This document shows positions 51,087 through 63,071 of a stretch of DNA of 64,000 nucleotides, in pieces; position 1 is the first letter of the stretch, and every line of letters begins with the position of its first letter. The position numbers were made by a program, and so were the translations under genes. This DNA is from Panorpa germanica (taxonomy: Eukaryota > Arthropoda > Insecta > Mecoptera > Panorpidae), in assembly GCA_963678705.1 (NCBI GenBank), contig OY783220.1, positions 13,103,001 to 13,167,000 of the forward strand, given 5' to 3'. The notes beneath the pieces were generated by a model that saw nothing but the letters and a program-made list of their open reading frames with translations, was not told the origin of the DNA and ran no database searches.

Positions 51087-51277
51087 CATAAGACAAAAGA
51101 ATAAATATAATGCTACACAGCTTTAAATAAAATAACGCTTATGTTTTCTACGATCTCTTCGTACTTTTCTCCACCCCACGTCTTTACATTTTATTTTTCC
51201 TCATGAAACAAATGTTCCTGTTTTTTAAATCTGATTGAGCCCCATTTGTACTTGTTGATTCAATTTTGTTTCTGCAG

Positions 51278-51344
51278 GATAACAGACAGTACTACCAACT
51301 TAAAATCTTATTGTGTTGTATTTTCAAGCTCTCTGTCTCAAACG
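51278..51344 (+). CDS. Candidate receptor tail exon (phase 0 to 1)
   Basis: The acceptor is TTTGTTTCTGCAG and the donor ACG|GTAAGT. The 67 bp are open in the frame left by exon 9, reading DNRQYYQLKILLCC and then IFKLSVSN, and leave one base. That base plus the next candidate (53069) gives Asp. A second acceptor inside (ATTTTCAAG, exon 51329-51344) would give only LSVSN in the same phase. It lies between inverted M elements. The phase match is supportive, but I do not recognise the residues. Confidence 0.35.
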
Positions 51345-51580
51345 GTAAGTGAATTTGATCTAGTAAAGTGAACCCGACTTTTGGACGCACTGTATATAAA
51401 GAACACAAACATTACAGGGTATTTGGAAGGATTCTTATGTTACTGAAACATTTTATTATAAAAATATAATCATTTTAATACTTTCTTTATTTTTATTATG
51501 GCGACAACTGGCCAAACGTGCATATCCAACATGAGACTTTCATATAAATCTATGCCTTTAAACTTTACGACACATGAGGC

Positions 51581-51693
51581 CCTCCGCACACGAGGCGACT
51601 GGTTGCAAACCTTAGCCCCGAATCTACCCGAAGCGAATGTGAATACAACTGTTGTTAGTGAGAGATCGAGATATGAGATATGAGATAAAACAC
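51581..51693 (+). mobile_element. TIR element family M, left-end fragment
   Basis: It begins GGCCCTCCGCACACGAGGCG and ends near AAACACGAGAAAGGC, where the next M copy starts in reverse orientation. A short ATATGAG duplication lies inside. Confidence 0.7.
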
Positions 51694-52097
51694 GAGAAAG
51701 GCACACGAGTCGGCTGATTGCAAAACTAAATACGAAACGAAGTTTTCAATGAAAACGAGCACGTGTATCGTGACTCTATAGAATTTTTAACAATAGCAAA
51801 ACACGGGATTCTGTTGTGTTATATTTGATTGTATGTATGTATTTAAATATTTTTCGTAAACATCTCTGTTGATGATATCATCATGAAACCAACAGTGCCC
51901 TGCAACCGAGAAATATAGTCTATGAATATATGTTCAAAACCACTTTAAAATCAGTTTAGGTACGTTCTTGCAGTGTGTTTTATTTCACTGGTAAAGACTT
52001 TCGTTCTTTTACTAACAATACAGTTGTAATCACATTCGGTTCGGGCAGATTCGAGGCTAAGGTTTGCAACCAGCCGCGTCGTGTGCTGAGAGCCTTA
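51694..52097 (-). mobile_element. TIR element family M, complete reverse copy
   Basis: It starts with GGCTGATTGCAAAA-type right-end sequence at about 51694 and closes with GTTTGCAACCAGCC...GCCTTA at 52097. It corresponds along its length to the element at 4298-4633 read in reverse. Its last 317 bp form inverted arms with 50772-51086. Confidence 0.75.
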
Positions 52098-52582
52098 GGG
52101 TATTTTTATTAAAGGCTTCATTACCGAGTATGTGTCCATTTGAATCCTTGAAAAAACTAAATAAAAAAATAAAATAGCCTGCTTCTTTTTTACAGATATA
52201 CTTGTCAGATATACCTTGAGATATATACCCATCATTATACCTAATATTTTTAACGCGTTACATAAATTCGCATTGGTGGAACGTATAAAAAACTCGAAAG
52301 ATTAATTTCAAAATAATATCTACAAATTGGATCGGCTTATTTTAAATCCCTAACTTTTGGGAGCAACAATATTATCTTTACTTAAAAAGTATTAAAATTA
52401 AAACATGACTGCAAATTAAACAATTATTATTGTTTACAAAAGTCAGAAAAGTCAATTTATTATAAAAATAAGAGTCATTGAAACGTAAGACCCTTTCAGT
52501 AATCTCCCCTCAGCTTTCAGTCTATTTCCCAGGTGATAAATCCTCTTAGTGCACCCCCCTCCCCTCCAAAGTGCGTAAATCT

Positions 52583-52800
52583 TTAACACGTTCGCGTCAA
52601 CCGCGGCCTTGTTCGCGGTGCTAGCGCTACCACGATGTATCAATACATCAGCTGTCAGTCACTTCTGTTTAACATGTCTTGACAAGTCCGGTGTATCCTG
52701 TCGAACACGTGTGGAGACCGACGCCATGAGGGTATCACGATCACCAAGTGTCATGGGGATGCTATCTTCACCCGGTACTCCCACTCCCTAGACGCGTCAC
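52583..52800. mobile_element. Possible end of a TTAA transposon
   Basis: TTAACACGTTCGCGTCAACC resembles ends of some piggyBac-like elements and introduces a GC-rich tract with a small foldback (CCGCGG...). No matching right terminus was found, so this is weak. Confidence 0.25.
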
Positions 52801-53068
52801 TTTCCGACCCTACTATCCGTGCGTGCCACCAACGAAAATTGATAGGATAAAGAAAATCGAATTACAAATAAATTGTTAATAAAAAATGAAATTTATTTAG
52901 AGAACAGTCAAATACAAATAGAAAACTAAACGAACAACTAACATTATTTACTTCAGCGCTATTTTAATCTGTAGTTTATCTGTCGTATTGTTTTCAACAA
53001 TATTGTAATTTTATAAAAGAACTAGCATTTACTAGAACTAGTTTTATATACAGTTTTCTGCATCACAG

Positions 53069-53106
53069 ATGGCAGCACTCACTCTATTTCCATCCTGACA
53101 GTGAAG
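53069..53106 (+). CDS. Candidate receptor tail exon (phase 1 to 0)
   Basis: The acceptor is CTGCATCACAG and the donor AAG|GTATGT. Entering in phase 1 it reads (D)GSTHSISILTVK, a Ser/Thr-rich segment of the kind found in GPCR tails. It joins in frame with the candidate at 51278. If the donor is not used the frame continues VCTDM and stops at 53122-53124, making a terminal exon. Confidence 0.4.
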
Positions 53107-53633
53107 GTATGTACCGATATGTAAATATTAAAAAAAAGATATCGGCGAAAATATTAAAAAATTTACATATTAATAAACAGTAGCAAACACACACTTGGAA
53201 CATTATAATATAGGAAATTCTACTCTAGTTGTGAAATTCACAGTTGCCTGCACGAAATATATTGAATTGAGCCCATGTCCCTGCAACTACCAACCAAGAC
53301 AGCATCCCTATAGGAAATCTAAAAGATATTTCTGAAACAGAGTTTTCCATTTTCCATCTCTACATTTACATAAAATAAAACCTACATTTTCCAATACTGC
53401 ATATGTTTGTAATGATGACGGTAGCCCACATTATGTATAGAATGGCTTTACTATAGGAAGAAATAAAACAAGAAGAAGAAGACTGCTTATATTTATCAAA
53501 TATTTCGCATGACTGCAGATCAGCCGCTAGCTGCACCTTACAGAAGAAACAAATTCTAAACCGCGACATTTTGAGGTGACGTGATAAGTTCAATGTGATT
53601 TATATGTTACACTATCGCAATAAGACGCTTACA

Positions 53634-54405
53634 TTAAGGGGGTAGACCACCCTGACGCTCGTAGAAACTATAATAAAAGTAATTTTATTTTTTGTTGTAA
53701 CCTTAAATCATTTTCATTGTATTTTGTTGGTATTAAATACTGTATATATTTTTGAATACATTTACATAAAGAATTATTAAAAAATGACTGAGATATATGC
53801 TGTTCCATGGAACACGTTGGAAGGGAGAAACCAGGAATCGTCAGAAATAAAAAAATAATTAATATTTACTTGTAAACCAATGTAATTACTATCGAGTAGC
53901 ATACGAAAATATTGTGTGAAATGACGGGTTTTTTGAAAAAATAAAAAAGGATAAAATATGAATAGTGGAGCCATCAGAAACCAACCCACTCGGGGGCCTT
54001 CGTCAGATGTAAATCATCAGAAATTTAGGCTTATATTCATCATATTGGCAAGGTTAGAAGAAGGAGTAATAAACTAAGGAAATGGTAGAAAAAATGAACG
54101 ATGCATCTAATCTAAATCCGATGCTACTCGATATATATTATTATAAAGAATATACGGTGTAAGTTTTATTTATATTGGCGACGCGTCGTTTTTGAGATAT
54201 GGTGGTGACAAGTCCCAGAAAAATAACCCCGAGAAAACGCAAAAGAAAAAGAAGGTGTTACGTAGATATATATGCTATATATGCCCATTGCTATAGCTCA
54301 AGTAATATTTGAAATACTGTTATTTTAAAATATTATTAAAAGTAAAAATAATAAATGTACAAAAAACAATTTTCTTGAAAGTCTCAGGGTAGTCTAACTC
54401 CTTAA
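53634..54405 (+). mobile_element. TTAA element family C
   Basis: The left end is TTAAGGGGGTAGACCACCC and the right end GGGTAGTCTAACTCCTTAA. These are inverted repeats of about 20/25 bases including TTAA. The ~770-bp body is AT-rich without a long frame. It is a third family with the same end design as A and B. Confidence 0.75.
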
Positions 54406-55179
54406 ATAAATATATATATATGTATATATAAATTTAATAGAAAAGCATTTTATTTATATATAAGAATAAGAACCACCCACATGTGTGTATTCACATAGTC
54501 CCACCTAATTAAAAATTTTATAATAATCTCTACCCACTTTATTTTCCCGGATTTTAATATTTTTCTTTTATAAAAAGAATCTCCTATGCATATTCGTGTT
54601 TCTGTGTTTGTTTGTGTATGTGTATATGTATACGTGGCCCACATTCACATCAATTATTAACATAAACAAAAGCCCCATCGTTTCCAAGCTCTAATAACTC
54701 TGTGCTGCATAAAATAACGCGCAGAATGTCGGATTCCGTGACTTTTTGACAGCTTTTCTTTGTTGTCAGTTGGCTGACAACTTCTGACACCATTTATTTG
54801 TATATCCCCCTAACTCCCCCGCACTTTTCATTGTTAAAAATAAATTTTACAAGATGTGTTGTTTGGATGGTGTTTTAACATTACAGTTCAGAAGTCGAAA
54901 CGAAAGTTGAAAGTTACAAATGTTACAAATAAGTTTACGAAACTGTTGATTGTGTAAGAACGAAATCCTCTTTCAAATGACACATCCGTGTCTTGTTAGG
55001 TTTATAAGATTTGCAATGGTTTTACATTTCGCAAACTGGTGATGTTCAAAAATTTGGTTATTTAATGATGGGCCTTCTGTTGGCTTCTTTTTAAAGTGCA
55101 GCGCGTTTGAAATAACGCAGCAGCAGAGCAGGGACGCAACAGCAATTATCAACTATATGTAATTAATATTGATTTCACT

Positions 55180-55605
55180 TTAAGGTGCAACGATACTTGA
55201 CCATTTTTTCTCGCGAAATATAGATGGCGATACTATACAGCAGGTTAAATATTATCATAAAAAACATGTTTTTTATGTTTAAATCGTTTTATGTAAGTAA
55301 CTATAAACGCGAATGAAAATCTAAATCTGCAATTAATTAGATGAATAACGTATCTACATTTTAAGCTTTCTTCCACTGACTTTTAATGAGTTTTAATGAG
55401 TTGGAACCGCAAAAATTGATTTTGAAAATGAATATTGCTATATTTTCTAGTTAAATTCCAATTTTTATATGACTAGTAACATTTCTAAGGGTTTGGCATA
55501 AATAAAGGTTATAAAATTTATGACAAACCCTTAGAAATGTTACCAGTCATATAAAAATTCGAATTTAACTAGAAAAAATGACCAAGTATCGTTTCACCAT
55601 AAGTA
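55180..55605. mobile_element. Foldback element with nested inverted arms
   Basis: The outer ends GGTGCAACGATACTTGACCA and, reversed, GGTGAAACGATACTTGGTCA pair. Within it, about 54 bp (55442-55495) pair with 55523-55578 around a 27-base loop. The left edge carries TTAA and the right edge ATAA. Non-coding. Confidence 0.7.
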
Positions 55606-58600
55606 CAAAATGAATGACGTGCTTTTAATTTAGCTAGCAGTCCAGCCCTGGTCATAAACTAATTTTTTATGTTGCTACCTGCGACTATATTACTTATTAA
55701 ACAACTAATACATACCCTAATGTTTATACTTCATTATACTACTCTACTATTAATATTTAAAATTAAAACTCATTAATATTTTTTTATGTAGAAACGTATT
55801 AAAATCTGTTTATATAACGTAAACTGTAGAAAAACAAACTTCCTCGATTTTATGAAGTGAACAGAGTATTAAAAATTCCATCTGCACCGTTCAAACATTT
55901 CAATCTCAATCAATGCCTAATAAAAGTAAACCAGCAGGTCAGTTCAAAAGGATGTATTTATAGCGTTCATAAATCAATCAAAATTATATTGCTTAAAGAT
56001 TAATAGCTGTTAAAAATTTATATAATACACAAGCGGTATTTCAAGAAATGGTGATGTCAATTAACCTCCTAGATCGTGTGATTTAATGCTATTGGATTTC
56101 GGTATGCACGACCCTGTTAGAGCACGAAGTGTAACCTATTTCAGTGTACCTTAGTATAGGCTAATTTGTGTTAATTTTTTTTTATTTAAGTTCGTCGTAG
56201 CTCCCTCTTTTTACATTTTTTACTGTACTATTTGCTTGTTGCATCCCAAAGTGATTTCTGTTCCACATGTAAATTTCTAGACCCCTATATTTGACCGTTA
56301 TTCTCGTGAACTGGCCATTTTGTTGTTTCAGTTTTTCAGCACGTGTTTCTAATTTAAATATTAAGTATACACAAACATACAATACATTATAATCTGGGGC
56401 CCTCCCACACAAAATAACAATCATTTTAAATTCTAATGAAAACAAAGAGATTTCAAAGCAACATTTTCATTTATAATTCACAAATAAAAGGAAATGAATG
56501 GAAACTGTTTCCGTATTTATTAATATATTTATTTCCCCACATATCCTGGGGCTTCTGGGGGCCCATAACCTGTTTTGTACACGTGTGTTCATGTTATCTC
56601 TGAACTATTTGAGCGCTTGACAGAACTTAATTGGAAAACAAATACAAAAGCACCACCCTGGGCCTTACAGAGGGATGGTGAAGAGGGGGGGCAGTAACAA
56701 AAGCTAAATATCGGAACCGCCCTTATTGCGCAGCTCACGCACATCACCTTGAACTTGGGGGAAGCAATAACATTCATGATTATCAGCATGCGACCTTGCG
56801 GTTAATAATTCAAAGCCTAAACATTGCTAACTTTCACTAAATAAATAAAAGTTACCATTTCTTTTGGATTGTAAAGTATATTTACGTGTTATTTGATGCA
56901 AAATTATACGACCAATGCGCATGCGATATTTAAATTAGATTCGTCGTGTTGGTAGCCAATTAGTAACACGATTAATTGTATGTTTTGACACCAAATTTGT
57001 CAATTAGCTCAGATTAGGTTTGTGACGAGCTCACGCATTGATTTCTTTCAAAGGTGATTAGGTTTACCTATCCTGAGAATAAATTTCTCTATAACAGATT
57101 TTAAAAACTTCTATATAACAGTCGTTCTCTCACTTTTTATATTTCTCTAAAAGACAAAAGTGTAAATTATATATGTAATTGAATCTGATCATCTAAAAAG
57201 GCTTTAACACCACCCTGCATGTGTTCTCATCTTCCGAAACCAATAAAAACGTTATGGAATCTCAGAAACGTGGACAAACTGAAGGCCTGAACTGGTTAAA
57301 GCCTTCGTGTAACTCTATATCGTCTTTATTCTATGAAATAGACCCTTTCTCTCATTTCTAAGATGTATGATATATTTAGTTCTCGCTTGAAATAGCTTTT
57401 CTTGTAACTTCAAACGAAATGTGTTTTAATATACGTAAAATAAAGTCTATAAATCTAATGGCGCGTCCATATTGTTGCTATGAAACAATTGTGTTCCAAT
57501 CGCAATTACCTAACAGAGTGTGAGTCAAACATAAAAGCACAACCAGTGGAGACGCTTTATACCTTTTATATAAAATACATTAAATCTCTCTTCAAATTAA
57601 CACAGTAATTTATCCCAAAAACACTCTAATTATCCTGGAATTAAAAGCACGAGGACTTTGTCTGACCAAAGCACTTTATCAAGTTTGTCAACAGAATCTC
57701 ACCAACCAGAAGCGGATTTAACGAAGGACGCGGTGCGAGCCCTACAAAATCTAAAGCTTACACTTTTTTCTACTGACACCAAGTTTGGTTTTACATATAC
57801 TAAGTGTTAAGACATCCAATATTTTCTTCTGCGCCAGAGGCCTCAACTGACCTTAATCCGCTGCTGTTACCAACGATGTTAATCCCCGCTTTCCATCTCC
57901 CCAGCCCTCCTCCCAAACACACACACTAGCTCTTCCTCACACAAGACTACTATGCGGTAATTGGGTTAACCTTTTTAATGTTATCCTGTAAAGAAGACAA
58001 CATCAATTCTAACGTTAATGGTCCGTCCGTCCGTCGGTATGTCACAAAGTCATTTACAGCTCTTGCCATTAGAACTCGGTGCTTAATAAGTCATTTCGTG
58101 TAATCCAGTCAAATTATTTTGCTATTCATCAATTATTATTTCACCATTTTCAAACATCAAATTTTACATCTCTTTGATTAAATTTGGGAAATTGAGAGAC
58201 CATTTCTATATCGCTCTAAACTGCGATGGTTATAAATCGAATCTGAAGCAAGACATATGTGTAAGACAATATGACTTATTCAAGAATGAAACATACACTT
58301 TAACAATTACTTTTACACACAAATGAGTAGACTATTCTGTCCTAAAATCTCTCAGCATGTATCAATTAAAATTTATACGTTTACAGAGCTCTTGCACGTT
58401 ACAACAGGTCATTTCAATATGTTTAAGTTTGAATGTATTGTCTTTATACTTATTAACGTAGTATGTATACCAAGTCTCTTCAAAAATCCCTGAACTGTTT
58501 AGAACTAAAGATTAAGGAGTAAATAATTCTGCAGAAAGCAAAGCACAGTAAAACAAATGTCTGATCTTAAATGAAAGGGTCAGAGGGAAATAGATGATGT

Positions 58601-58745
58601 GGTTACTACCAAGACGTTTTGGTGAGGCTCGTAACAAAGGTCGGAATACTTAAAGTTAGGGATGTGTTGCATAGATTGATGTCACTGACATGGGCGTCCG
58701 AAGAAAATTTAACTTGAAAACAACGCACAAACAAATAGATGTTCC

Positions 58746-58762
58746 CAAATGTTTACTGGGAA
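58746..58762 (+). mobile_element. Solo CCCAGTAAAC MITE end
   Basis: CCAAATGTTTACTGGG matches the right terminal repeat of the elements at 8914, 21503 and 47560. No left end was found. Confidence 0.5.
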
Positions 58763-59500
58763 TGTTCAATCTGTTTCTGACGGACTTCAAAGAGTTGCTG
58801 GTTTGCGTTTCATAAATTATTCATATTCAAGTTGTCTTATTTAAATAAAGAAACGCTCACTCATATTCCTTTGCTTCTATACATCTGCAAACGATTAGTC
58901 TCTTTATTCCTAACTAATTTATTAAAAATATATATTGGTTTGTTTATATATTAAAATCAAAATTGGTGTAACTACACGACAAATGTATTCACCTCTCGTT
59001 CACTCTCATTGCTGTTATTACAAATAATTCGATCTTCGATTTATCTTTAATCCTTCTAATCTACATGTGTCATAATTCCTTGAAGATGTTGATAAGACCT
59101 GACCTTACCAAATGCTATTTTGCTAAATATAGAGCCCTATTATATACCATACGAGCGTGCACTATTAATAGAACAACATCTTCGCCATTGCAGCAAAAGT
59201 CAAATTTAATGAGGACGTTATAAAGAAACCGAACCAACTAGTATGAGAGCTGAAAAATGCGAAAGTTATCTACTTACTACTTTATGAACCAAGAGATTAA
59301 ACAAGAGAGTACGATTTCTTTTATATTTTACATTTCAAACACTGTTAAAAGAATTATTTCAAGTATTATAATTAATAATCGTATCGTCTAGCCAATACTT
59401 ATCGCATTAAATAAAAATTCTACTTGTTTTTGTGGATCTTTGATGTCGCTAGCCTTGCTTCTGACACACTTCTGAAGTTAGTAAAAAGTTTTTTTTTTTT

Positions 59501-59557
59501 AATAATAATTCACGGGTTTCTTAGGACCGCTGTCATTTTTTCGCCCTTCTTAAGTTA
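59501..59557 (-). mobile_element. LINE 3' terminus, reverse copy
   Basis: Read on the minus strand: AAGAAGGGCGAAAAAATGAC, then AGCGGTCCTAAGAAACCCG, then AATTATTATT and poly-A (T run at 59489-59500 on +). This is the 3' end of the LINE at 28586-28994. Confidence 0.7.
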
Positions 59558-60722
59558 GTAACATATATTACCGTAAAAATCCCGGTGTTTTTATATGGAG
59601 TCGAATATCTCTTATTATCTCTGCTTTACATTTCCTGTCGTTCGATATTTCACCCCTTCACCTCTCTACCCTATTCACCATTTATTGTGTTACCTGGTTA
59701 TTGGTAATACCGAATATTACTTTGTTAGATTCTTTCACGGACAATACCGAAATTAGAAACGTAATTGTGAGCTTTGTGAGGAAACGGAAATGATGATTTA
59801 GATGTTCATTTAAATGGAGAAACGATAACTCATGGATTATTGTTATTTTCATCAGATATATAGTTCAATAGAGGTGGATTCATTATTTTGTTATGCCTAT
59901 TTCATATTTTCTATTTTATTGTAAATAGAAAACTTATAGTTTGATAAAGACAAGCCGTTTTCTTTAGTATAGATGTAATATTTCAAATAAAAGTTTATAT
60001 TGACCATTATAAATTAATGCTGAAGTTATTTTACAACAAACCGTTTAATAATTCAAGCCTTTTCTAAAGCCAGACTGAACAAAAGTTTTTATTTAGTAAG
60101 TTTGCGCTATGTTCAGACGAATGGTACTGTACAAGATAAAAAATTCTGGAGGAAATTGTATTAGGTATGTCTTTGAGGCAGACAGACAAATGTAATAAAT
60201 ACAAGTATTGCCATATGTCTACTTTTTTTTTAGGAATACCCCTAATATATATTTATTACTACACTACCCCAAGATATATCTGTGTTTCCTGCGTGAGAGG
60301 AGTTAAGTCAAGAATGTTAACTACTCAACTTATCTCACCACTCAAATTACTATTAAATCATTTTCCTACACCCACTTCTTTTGCTAATTATTTTTGGTGC
60401 TGCCGAAATTAATTTAAAATATAATTTCAATTTTATTAAGTAAGAATTCCATTATTTCAAAATGATAGAATTATATTCTCTTAAGAATTAATTAAAGGAG
60501 AATTTTAGTAATTAGTATTATTCAGTAAGGTGATAATTTCCATTTCATATTAATTTTACTTTCATTATTCATTCTGTTCGTAGTTATGAATTGTAAGCAA
60601 CATTCAGTTGAGGGTTTAGTTCAGTTTATTTAAGGAGTCTGGTTTCATTGCAACTTCTCTTATTAAATTAAGTGAAGAACTGAACATTAATTACGTATTG
60701 CACAATATTAACAAATTTACAG

Positions 60723-60784
60723 ATGGAAGTTGTACCAATACTAGCGCTTCATCCCGCCGCAGACCGACGTGTATGCTTGATTAG
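60723..60784 (+). CDS. Weak candidate terminal exon of the receptor
   Basis: After the acceptor ATTTACAG, phase 1 reads GSCTNTSASSRRRPTCMLD and stops at 60782-60784. An AATAAA lies at 60914. Ser/Thr and basic content suits a GPCR tail, and its start (ATGGAAGT) resembles the exon at 53069 (ATGGCAGC). Phase 0 is also open for 27 codons, so the frame is ambiguous. Confidence 0.25.
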
Positions 60785-62975
60785 ATTACGAGCTATTTCA
60801 CGGTGAAACAGACTACTTCTGACACGTGAAAAAATTAGATTTAATTCATTTCTTTAATAATATTTTATACATACTGAAAACAATTGCTCTATTGTTATGT
60901 ATATCGCTTTAGGAATAAACAAGCATGCCTCTGAATTCCCAAGTTATATACAAGTTTAATGCAAACTCTTTGATCCATGTTTTTCGACAGCAGAAAACGC
61001 CAAACAAGCAAAACACTGCTAACTTTTATGCCTCTCACAAACAAACTAAATGTGCTATATAGCTAAAACTGTGAACATATGTTCGAGACGAGTGTACCAA
61101 CATAACAAAATAATCGATAATCGAATGTACCCGCGAAATTTGAAAATTCACCTTATTTTTTGAACAGACCTCGTATATATGTATTCATTTTAAAAATAAC
61201 TATTGCTGCTATTATAATTCAGTTTCAGTTTCATTACTGAACGTAAGCTAAGAAGATGAATTCGAAATTGAATTTTAAAATTGAATAACTGAATATAAAA
61301 CATATAATTTCCTGTTTGATGAATCTGGTGCTTACATGTAAAATGCTTTCATCGTAACAACTCTACGTTTACACGGTATAAAATGTAAAGGAAATAATAC
61401 TTAATGATGTAATATATATATCAAAATAAAAACGAATAATAAAATTATAGAATACTAGCATCAGTCGGTTTCATATACAGAGGTCGGCGCTTGAAGTGTT
61501 ACTCGTCAATTGTTCGACGTAGCCACCTTTAGGTAAAAAGAAAAAATTGGCGAAAAAATATTTTCTGAAACGTTGATTAAGCCGTTTTCGAATCGCGTAA
61601 ACATATAAGAATATAAGATAATAAGAATATAAACATACACCTGGGACAGGTGTACACATAGTCTTTTTATCTCTCGTTTAAAACTGATTAATGTATTAAG
61701 CAAGCGCCGTTAAATTCAAAATTCTAAGGGCACCAGCGTATTGATCTTACTACGTGTGTACACCAGCCTATAGGTCACATTATACATCATACATTTTACG
61801 TTCATATTTGTAATTTTGTATTATTATTATTTTATGTGCAGCCGCGCCTTTGTACAGCGTATTCCGGTCAGTGTTTTAAGCCTGATATGTACGGGGAAAT
61901 GCGGAAAATGGTGGTAAGGGGTGTACAAAAAGGGAAGGTTGTATTTCCAACAAAACATAACATCTGATAAATCCTACAGCAAGAAGATCAAACCAATCTC
62001 TACTGTATAGGGGCGCATGCCTTAGGGGTTATATCTATATCAGTATTAAACATGAAACAATAATATGCAAAAATGTAATATGAAACAACAGAAGAGTGGA
62101 AATACAGGAAATACTGAAAATGTTGGAAAATTCATAACATCAGCTGAACTTCAAAACAACTATTTTAATGCGGGAACAAGTACAATTTTAATTTCTCTAT
62201 AGATACAGAACAGGTGTTTTAGAAGAACGGATCAGATTCCTATGAACTTTCCGTTTATCGTATGTGTAAACACTAAAATCTGAAGAGTGAAAAACGGTCA
62301 AGCTTGGGCTGCAGCAATGAGACAGTTGTCATCCCTGTATGAACCACGAACAAACTTTAAAATCGAATGGAACCTAAAGAGTAATTAACGACACAACGAA
62401 CTCTTTTAATCGCCTAAAAAGACATTTTGAAATCTATCAATATTTCTCTTAAAAATTCAGTTGCCTAGAGTAATATTTCACGAACAAAAGAGGAGTGAAT
62501 GACGTATAAAAAGTCGTTGTAATAGCGGATACTCTCCGTAACAACAACCCGCAACTTAAGTGACCTAAAGAACCTTCTAAAACCAACTGGGGACAAATAA
62601 GGATAAATAAGGTATTTGTTTTCATGTCCTATAGAACGAATACAACTCCTGCAAAGACCAAGAAAGATTATTTGCAAACTCATTCATTCACGTAAAATAT
62701 ACAAACACATGGGCGGCCGCAAGTAGGGGCAAATAAGATAATTTAACACCACCTAGATATAAAGCCTAACAGCGTTTTGTCGAAAATGCTGTGACGTCAC
62801 GCATTATAGTCTTAATTTAAAACAAAAACAAGTGATGTGCTTTGTTAATTTGTAAACGTGAAACATCCGCTAAACCCAATTTTAATTCCGCTATGAGTAG
62901 GAGCGAGAGGGCATTATCCGTACGCATGAGAGTGAGTGAGACATAAACCTTGATTTCCTGATACCTGGAAAATGG

Positions 62976-63071
62976 CCGCCTAGGCATACGATCATTGTAC
63001 ATACTAACACTACTCAATCTTACATATTTTGTTCATCAGAAAATAAGTGATGTCTGCCGGCTCTGGGATCT
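62976..63071. repeat. Short hairpin repeat, copy 2
   Basis: Matches 44656-44750 from GCATACGATCATTGTACATA through ATGTCTGCCGG and CTCTGGGATCT. Its left inverted arm has decayed. Confidence 0.7.

Larger units (their letters stand above)
40394..51277 (+). other. Downstream region between exon 9 and first candidate tail exon
   Basis: Mostly AT-rich DNA without a recognisable gene. It holds element A (40657), a short hairpin repeat (44656), LINE tails (45462, 50100), a CCCAGTAAAC MITE (47560), a tRNA-like SINE head (47384), a TA repeat (50290) and part of the M cluster (50772). GC-richer patches at 46245-46385 and 49770-49915 have no assignment. Confidence 0.6.

Noticed and set aside
59194-59223. 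Short terminal exon QKSNLMRTL after ATTGCAG
   Set aside because: Nine codons are too few to judge and the acceptor is ordinary.
61842-61967. Frame PRLCTAYSGQCFKPDMYGE... as a terminal receptor exon
   Set aside because: It has an acceptor and a stop, but no residue pattern links it to the receptor; chance or a transposon remnant is equally likely.
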